A stretch of 32,517 bases of DNA from Hyphomicrobiales bacterium (lineage in GTDB: Bacteria; Pseudomonadota; Alphaproteobacteria; Rhizobiales; JAKSCL01), in NCBI GenBank assembly GCA_022360615.1, contig JAKSCL010000401.1, forward strand, positions 1-32,517, given 5' to 3'. The position numbers and the translations under genes are program-made. Shown here piece after piece: positions 26,249 to 32,517 of the stretch. Every line of letters starts with the position of its first letter. Within the stretch, counting starts at the first letter, position 1. The notes beneath the pieces are model-generated. The model did no database searches and was not told the origin of the DNA. It saw nothing but the letters and a program-made list of their open reading frames with translations.

Positions 26249-28146
26249 ACGAAACCGCTGACATCGCGCAGCCGCAGATGCTCCTGCGGACGAAGATCGC
26301 ACTCTTTGCAACAGCGATTCTGGTCAGCCTGTCTTTCATTCTCCTGCTCTTTGGCGAGATCAAAGCGGAATGGGCCAACGATCAGTTCGAATCGGCACTG
26401 CTCGATGGCGATGACACCGCAATTTCCACGATCACCGAACTCGATTCACGTTTCCTGTCCCGGGTCAGTCTCGACCTTCGCGACCGCCCCGAAATCCGCC
26501 GGGCGCTGCAGATCGGAACGAGCGGCGCGGCGACAAGTTTTTTGCGCGAGGTGCAGGACGTCACGCGTTTTCTTGATCCGCAACCAAATGTGTTTCTGCT
26601 CTCGCCAAGCTTCACTGTTCTGACATCGACCGTTTCGGATGTTCCAGGCAATTTCGCCAATGTGCTTGAGCCGCTCTTTGACGGGCGCGCCCGGAGCTTT
26701 AGCGGCGTTTTCCGTTTTCCGCGCACCGGTAGCCTCCTTCTTATGTTCGTTCAGGAAATCCGCCTGCGCGACAATGTTGCAGGCTATCTCGTCACTGGGC
26801 TTGATTTCCGCCAGCGCAGCCGGATTTTGCTCCGCGACAACACAGCCATCTTGTTCGTTGCCCATGACCAAGAACCCCAACTCCTTCATGGCTCGGTTGC
26901 CCAAGGTTTCATCGAAACACTTGCTTGCTGCCATACGCGGCCAAACGTCGTCGAGTGGACGGGTCCCGATGGCGCGCATTTGGTTGCGACGGTGAACCGC
27001 CTTGTCGACCCGAACGGGACGCAGATGGGCGACTTTTATGTCGTCCGCGATTTGACCGAACAGAAAGCGCGCCAAGAACTCTTGAGCCGGCTTTCCTATG
27101 CCGGTGTCGCGCTTTTCATCCTGATCGCGGTGTCCCTTCTGATCTGGTCGCTGCGCACATCCTTGCGGCCGTTGAGCGCCGTCGTTGAAGTTCTGCGTGC
27201 GCTTTCGAAAGGCGACACATCGACTGGACTGCGCAGTGTGAAGACAAGCCGGGAAATCGGTACGCTCGCCGACACGGTGGAAAGCTTCCGGACAGGCCAG
27301 CAAGCACGCGAGGAGCTGCTTGCTCTCAATGAGCAGATATCAAGCGCATCACGCATCCAGCAGACTATTCTACCGCGCGAGTTCGACCTTGACCCGACCC
27401 TCGATATTCATGCCGTGATGCAGCCGGCACAGGATATCGGCGGCGATTTTTTCGATATCTTCCGGATCGATAAAGAGCGTATTTGCATCCTCGTCGCCGA
27501 TGTCGCCGGCAAGGGAATCGGATCCGCGCTCTTTGCGAGCAATGCAAGCGCCATGTTGCGCGCTTATGCGCCGCTTTCGAAAACGACCGCCGAAGTCATC
27601 GCGCTTGTCAACCGCGAGTTGTGCAAGCGAAACGATGAAGGGCTCTTCATTACGCTCTTCCTTGCGATCCTGGATACGAAAACCGGCGAATTCGCTTTTA
27701 CCAATGCCGGACATGGGCAACCTTTCCTGATCCGGCTCGATGGCCAAGTGTCCACGCTTCCGATGACGGGCGATATGGCGCTCGGCTTCTTCGATGACGT
27801 GGAATATGGCTATGATTCCATCCGGCTGACACCTGGCCAGACGATCGTAATCTATTCGGACGGCTTTGATGAATCGATGAATCCCAAGGGTGAATTGCTC
27901 GGCCTTGAGCGCGCAACCCATATCGTCAAAAGCGTGGCTGGACTGCAGGCAGGCAGGGCGATTGAGCTGATTTCGGAAGCGATCGCCTGGTACGAAAACG
28001 GCGCGAAGCCGGCTGATGACATCACACTTGTCGCTTTGCGTTGGGACCCCGCACGCGCTGGCAAACCGGAGGCGCAAAAGAATATGGGCGCACGACCCGA
28101 AGGCGCCTTTGAGGCAGCCGAGAAGGCCCCTGAGCCTGCCGAATAA
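26245..28146 (+). CDS. Membrane-anchored SpoIIE/RsbU-type PP2C phosphatase with extracytoplasmic sensor and HAMP-like linker
   Basis: TM near the N-terminus, second TM (GVALFILIAVSLLIWSL), HAMP-like segment, SpoIIE motifs DIGGDFFDIF, VADVAGKGIGSALFAS, FTNAGHGQPFLI, IYSDGFDES, PADDITLVAL. GTG start overlapping the GNAT stop. Confidence 0.92.
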   Translation: MNETADIAQPQMLLRTKIALFATAILVSLSFILLLFGEIKAEWANDQFESALLDGDDTAISTITELDSRFLSRVSLDLRDRPEIRRALQIGTSGAATSFLREVQDVTRFLDPQPNVFLLSPSFTVLTSTVSDVPGNFANVLEPLFDGRARSFSGVFRFPRTGSLLLMFVQEIRLRDNVAGYLVTGLDFRQRSRILLRDNTAILFVAHDQEPQLLHGSVAQGFIETLACCHTRPNVVEWTGPDGAHLVATVNRLVDPNGTQMGDFYVVRDLTEQKARQELLSRLSYAGVALFILIAVSLLIWSLRTSLRPLSAVVEVLRALSKGDTSTGLRSVKTSREIGTLADTVESFRTGQQAREELLALNEQISSASRIQQTILPREFDLDPTLDIHAVMQPAQDIGGDFFDIFRIDKERICILVADVAGKGIGSALFASNASAMLRAYAPLSKTTAEVIALVNRELCKRNDEGLFITLFLAILDTKTGEFAFTNAGHGQPFLIRLDGQVSTLPMTGDMALGFFDDVEYGYDSIRLTPGQTIVIYSDGFDESMNPKGELLGLERATHIVKSVAGLQAGRAIELISEAIAWYENGAKPADDITLVALRWDPARAGKPEAQKNMGARPEGAFEAAEKAPEPAE

Positions 28147-28431
28147 CATCTTGTTAGGGGGCGGCTTTGCCGGATGGGCCGCGGACGGACCGCATGCGCG
28201 GACTATCCCGCCAGCACAGTGCCGCACACAGATTTGTTCCAGGCATCCAACGGGCCTGTCCATCTGGCGCTCGATCGCCGCTCGCCCGGGCAAGCCGTCA
28301 AACACAAGCAGCGCCTGGCGGGCTGGATTGTCCTCCAATTTCTCCACCGGCGCTTCCCAACGTCATTGCACGGTCACCATTCAAGGCTAGGGTCAGATGG
28401 CATTTTCCGCCCCTCTCAAGCATTCCAGATC

Positions 28432-29340
28432 ATGATTGCTGAACCTTTCTCGCTGCCTGGCCGGTTCTGGCGCGGTAATCTCCACACCCACTCAACACTG
28501 TCGGATGGCGCCCGCCCGGTCGCGGCGGTCGTCGGTTATTACAAGCGGGCCGGATACGACTTTCTGATGCTTAGCGATCATTTCCTTGAGCGCTTCGATT
28601 ACCCAATCACCGATACGCGGCCGTTCCGGGACGAGACATTCACGACCATCCTTGGGGCCGAAATCCACGCGCCGGCCATCGGCACCGGCGAGATGTGACA
28701 CATGGTCGCCGCCGGCTTGCCACTCGATTTTATACCGACAAGCGGCACGGAAACGGGTGCGGAACTCGCTGCACGGGCCGCAGATGCCGGCGCCTTTATC
28801 GGCCTTGCTCATCCGGCCTGGTATCATCTGAGCCTTGAGGATGCGCACTCAATCCAATCGGCGCATGCGATTGAGATCTACAATCACGGTTCGGCATTAT
28901 ACAGCGACCGGGGAGACGGCTTCTATCTGCTCGACCAGCTTTTGGCAGAAGGGCACCACCTCTCCGGCTTTGCCTCCGATGATGCGCATTTCGTCCATGG
29001 CGATGACGGCGCTGGAGGCTGGATCATGGTGCGGACCGAGGAACTCGATCCGGACGCCCTTGTCGAGGCACTCAAGAAGGGCCAATACTACTCCAGCCAG
29101 GGCCCGGCGATCCGCCGCATTGTCATTGAAAACGACACCGCCATCGTCACCTGTACACCTGCTAAAGCGGTCGTTGCGACCGGCTATAGTTCACGTTCGT
29201 TGCGCGTGCTCGGTGCGGGCATCACCGAGGCGCGGCTGCCACTTTCCGTTTTCGATAACGCCTATTGCCGTATCACGGTGACGGACAGTTTTGGCCGCCG
29301 TGCCTGGACCAATCCTATCTGGTTAAATGATTTGCATTAG
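28432..29340 (+). pseudogene. PHP-domain metal-dependent phosphoesterase interrupted by an in-frame TGA (28696-28698)
   Basis: MIAEPFSLPGRFWRGNLHTHSTLSDGARPV...LMLSDH...GAEIHAPAIGTGEM-stop-HMVAAGLPLDFIPT...GLAHPAWYHLSLED...EIYNHG...DDAH. ORFs 28174-28698 and 28702-29340 share one frame. Confidence 0.8.
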
Positions 29341-29354
29341 ATCGAGCGGCGGCG

Positions 29355-30260
29355 CTATTCGGCGGCTGCGAGCGTTGTCCTGCTTGTCTCGGACGGCTCT
29401 GCGCTTTTCGGCAACAGCCAGCCGCCGTCTCCCATGGGAGAGCGGGGCATGGAGAAGGAATACGCGTCGCGTCCATGCGTGTCGATGCGCAAGCTCTCGT
29501 CATCGAGCCGGATATCGGCAAAGCATCCCGCCGGATGGGGTGGCGTCGTGAACGTCTCCGTCAGCGATTGGATTGTGACGTGGGCAATGCCGCGAATGTC
29601 CGTGACCCGGTTCCAATGAACATGGCCCGACACCCATAGAACCACGTTTCTGGCAGCTTCCGCCGCTGCCCGTATCGGACCGTGATCGGGATAGAAGGCG
29701 GCCTTTTGGTCCCGCTCGAAATAGTAATTGCCGATCATCGACGTACCGGAAACGGGAACATGGCTAAAAATCACGGTAGGTTTGCCATCCTCCTTCAGAG
29801 CCGCCATGAGCCAGGCCAGATCGTCATCGATGCGCGGCAGACCTTCACCGGGCCGGATCGTGACATCCGCCTGCCAGATGATGAGCCGCCACCCCTTGAC
29901 CTCGACGACCCGGTGGCCCGTCGGCTGGCCAAGGATCTCCGCGTTCTCGGCACGCGTGAGGTGCATCACATCGTGGTTGCCGACCAAATGGGCGCGCGGA
30001 ATGGATTGGGCCGCGAATGCCTTCGAAACGCTTCCCATATTGGCGATGTCCGTTTCGCGGTCAACGCCCGTAATCCGATCGCCAAGCTCGATGATAATGT
30101 CCGGCGATTGGCGGTCGGCATGCGCCAGAAATCCATCCAGCAATTCGAGCGCCCGGCCGCCCTGCTTTGTACCGGATACAGGTCCGCAATGAATGTCGCC
30201 AACGGTTGCGATATGCAACGAACCGGCCACGCATGTCTCCTTTGAGCTTCTTGCCGGCAT
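29355..30260 (-). CDS. Calcineurin-like metallophosphoesterase
   Basis: Metallophosphoesterase motifs GDIH, LGDRI, GNHD, FSHVPVSG, SGHVHW. Start taken at internal ATG 30260; the ORF opens at 30335. Confidence 0.85.
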   Translation of the reverse strand: MPARSSKETCVAGSLHIATVGDIHCGPVSGTKQGGRALELLDGFLAHADRQSPDIIIELGDRITGVDRETDIANMGSVSKAFAAQSIPRAHLVGNHDVMHLTRAENAEILGQPTGHRVVEVKGWRLIIWQADVTIRPGEGLPRIDDDLAWLMAALKEDGKPTVIFSHVPVSGTSMIGNYYFERDQKAAFYPDHGPIRAAAEAARNVVLWVSGHVHWNRVTDIRGIAHVTIQSLTETFTTPPHPAGCFADIRLDDESLRIDTHGRDAYSFSMPRSPMGDGGWLLPKSAEPSETSRTTLAAAE

Positions 30261-30486
30261 CAGGCCAGCGCGCCAAACGTTACACCTTAAATATGCGCAT
30301 TTTCGTCTGCGCGGTTCTCCCATGATCACTGTCATGGCCGTTTGGCATTTTAGTCATCTAGACCATGACCAGATTCGCGTGACAGATGTTTGACGGCCAG
30401 TCACTTTTAAGGAACGAAGAGATTTTTGGTCCCGGCTGTGCGTTTTCCTGCCGGGTCCGCGTTCCCATCATCGAGGCTCCTTTTGC

Positions 30487-32517
30487 ATGCGCACCGACAC
30501 GCCACGGCCCATACGGCTCAAGGACTACCGTCCGCCCGCTTTCCTGGTTGACCGTATCGATCTCGATATCCGGCTCGATCCCCAAGCAACACAAGTGCAC
30601 TCACGTCTCGAGGTGCGTCCGAACCCGGATGCCCATGGCCGGCGCGGATCGTTCCATGCCGATGGCGATGAGGTGATACTAAAAGCAATCGCGGTTGACG
30701 GAATTGAGCTCTCGGAGAAAGCCTATACGCATACCGAGACGGGCCTTGTATTGAACGCGGCGCCGCCTGGTCCCTTTGTGCTGGAGATCACAACCGAGAT
30801 TAACCCCGACGCCAACACCAAACTCATGGGGCTATACCGGTCGAACGGCGTGTTCTGCACCCAATGCGAGGCGGAGGGCTTCCGTCGCATCACCTATTTC
30901 CCCGACAGGCCTGATATCCTCTCGATCTACACGACGCGGATCGAGGCGCCTGAAGAGACTTGCCCGGTGCTTCTTGGAAACGGAAACCCGGTTTCCCGCG
31001 GCAAGGTGCCGGACAGCGATGGACACTTTGCGATCTGGCACGATCCGCATCCCAAACCCAGCTATCTGTTCGCCCTTGTCGGTGGCGATCTCGGCTGCGT
31101 GCGGGACAGCTTCATCACGCAATCGGGCAAATCGGTTGCACTTGAGATTTATGTGGAGCCTGGAAAGGAAGGCCGCTGCGCCTATGCCATGGAGGCGTTG
31201 AAGCGTTCCATGCGATGGGACGAGCGAGCATTCGGGCGCGAATACGACCTGAATGTCTTCATGATCGTCGCCGTTTCCGACTTCAACATGGGCGCGATGG
31301 AAAACAAGGGTCTCAACATCTTCAATGACAAATACATCCTTGCCGATCCCGAGACCGCGACCGATGCCGATTTCGCCAATATCGAAGCGATTATCGCACA
31401 CGAATATTTCCACAACTGGACTGGCAACCGAATCACTTGCCGCGATTGGTTCCAGCTTTGCCTGAAAGAGGGCCTGACCGTTTTCCGCGATCAGGAATTC
31501 TCGGCTGACGAGCGCGACCGCATCACCTGCCGCATCCAGGACGTCAAACATCTTCGCTTGCGCCAGTTCGCCGAGGACGCGGGCCCCCTCGCCCATTCCG
31601 TTCGGCCCGAATCCTACAAGACGATCGACAATTTCTATACGGCGACGGTCTATGAGAAGGGCGCCGAGATCATTCGTATGTTGCGCGAAATCGTCGGCCC
31701 CGATGCGTTCCGGCGGGGCATGGATCTCTACTTCGAACGCCATGACGGTGACGCTGCGACAGTGGAGAACTTCGTCGCCTGTTTCGAAGCTGAGGCGGGG
31801 CGTTCGCTCGAACCCTTCATGCAATGGTATCGGCAAGCGGGCACGCCGCACGTTTCGGCCAATCAGGTCTTCGACGCGGAGACCGGCGTTCTGACGCTGA
31901 CCTTGACCCAAGAGACGCCGCCGACGCCCGGGCAAGACTCCAAGGGGCCGCTCCCCATGCCGGTCCGCGTAGGCTTCATGACCGAGGACGGGGCGCCCGT
32001 TGCAGCCTCGCCGGTCGGCTCCAATCTCGACGCGGACCCGAGCGGCGACGCAGTGGTCGAGTTGACGGATACCGAGCAAAGCTTCGATTTCGCCGGCTTC
32101 GACAGACCTCCCGTGGTTTCGCTGTTCCGAGGTTTTTCAGCGCCGGTGATTCTGAAGCAGGCTGAGCCGGAAGAACATCGCTTGATCCGCATGGCGCATG
32201 ATACGGATCTGTTCAATCGCTGGGAAGCTGGCCGATCGGTGGTGATGCAAGTCCTGACCACAATGGCCGAACAGGCGTCGACGGGCGAACCCATGGCCCT
32301 CGCCCAAGGCTATCTCAACGCGATCAAGACCACGCTCACGGATGAGGCGGCGACGCCCGCGTTCAAAGCGCTGAGCCTGCAAGTACCCTCCGAGACCGAG
32401 CTGGCGCGCGCGATGAATGAGATCGACCCGGTCGCCATTCACGACGCCCGCCAAGCGCTCCGCCGACAAATGGCCGCGGAACTTAAAGACGCGCTTGAAA
32501 CCTCTTACGAACAAAGC
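30487..32517 (+). CDS. pepN: Aminopeptidase N (M1 family), truncated by the right edge
   Basis: Manual translation from ATG 30487: MRTDTPRPIRLKDYRPPAFLVDRIDLDIRLDP...FCTQCEAEGFRRITYFPDRPD...GAMENKGLNIFND...IIAHEYFHNWTGNRITCRDWFQL; M1 zinc motif HEYFH; 677 codons open to the window end. Confidence 0.95.
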   Translation, partial: MRTDTPRPIRLKDYRPPAFLVDRIDLDIRLDPQATQVHSRLEVRPNPDAHGRRGSFHADGDEVILKAIAVDGIELSEKAYTHTETGLVLNAAPPGPFVLEITTEINPDANTKLMGLYRSNGVFCTQCEAEGFRRITYFPDRPDILSIYTTRIEAPEETCPVLLGNGNPVSRGKVPDSDGHFAIWHDPHPKPSYLFALVGGDLGCVRDSFITQSGKSVALEIYVEPGKEGRCAYAMEALKRSMRWDERAFGREYDLNVFMIVAVSDFNMGAMENKGLNIFNDKYILADPETATDADFANIEAIIAHEYFHNWTGNRITCRDWFQLCLKEGLTVFRDQEFSADERDRITCRIQDVKHLRLRQFAEDAGPLAHSVRPESYKTIDNFYTATVYEKGAEIIRMLREIVGPDAFRRGMDLYFERHDGDAATVENFVACFEAEAGRSLEPFMQWYRQAGTPHVSANQVFDAETGVLTLTLTQETPPTPGQDSKGPLPMPVRVGFMTEDGAPVAASPVGSNLDADPSGDAVVELTDTEQSFDFAGFDRPPVVSLFRGFSAPVILKQAEPEEHRLIRMAHDTDLFNRWEAGRSVVMQVLTTMAEQASTGEPMALAQGYLNAIKTTLTDEAATPAFKALSLQVPSETELARAMNEIDPVAIHDARQALRRQMAAELKDALETSYEQS

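Noticed and set aside
27370-28347. 325-aa minus-strand ORF
   Set aside because: Antisense to the SpoIIE phosphatase; Arg/Cys-rich shadow ORF without a domain.
28696-28698. Selenocysteine at the in-frame TGA
   Set aside because: The expected residue is Trp, not Cys, and I did not identify a convincing SECIS hairpin; nonsense mutation or sequencing error is simpler.
30832-32079. 415-aa minus-strand ORF
   Set aside because: Antisense to pepN, whose M1 motifs are unambiguous.
1-32517. CRISPR arrays, tRNA/rRNA genes, transposases or integrases
   Set aside because: No direct-repeat arrays, RNA gene signatures or mobile-element proteins were seen on reading the sequence and ORF track.

Overview
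This window looks alphaproteobacterial. It has four blocks. (1) A near-complete type VI secretion system (T6SS) operon runs on the minus strand (~346-19677): ppkA-like kinase, pppA, tagF, tssM, tssL, tssK, tssJ, FHA protein, a small unknown ORF, tssG, tssF, tssE, tssC, tssB and tssA. This is imp-locus-like gene order. hcp, clpV (tssH), vgrG and PAAR genes are not in the window. (2) A divergent, tightly packed plus-strand operon (~20171-28146) encodes STAS anti-anti-sigma, RsbW-like ATPase, a membrane sensor, a sensor/HAMP-like module fused to an MFS transporter, an orphan ABC substrate-binding protein, a GNAT acetyltransferase and a membrane-anchored SpoIIE/RsbU phosphatase. This is the best candidate here for an undescribed system: a partner-switching signalling cassette with transporter-derived sensory parts and no sigma factor in the window. 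(3) A PHP-domain phosphoesterase gene is interrupted by one in-frame TGA where Trp is expected, and a calcineurin-like phosphoesterase gene converges on it. (4) A pepN gene runs off the right edge. Other observations include a shared D-D-P-T-V motif in the kinase activation segment and the TssL N-terminal tail (possible phospho-relay to the FHA protein) and intercistronic hairpins inside the T6SS operon. All calls come from reading the sequence and translations; no database search was run.
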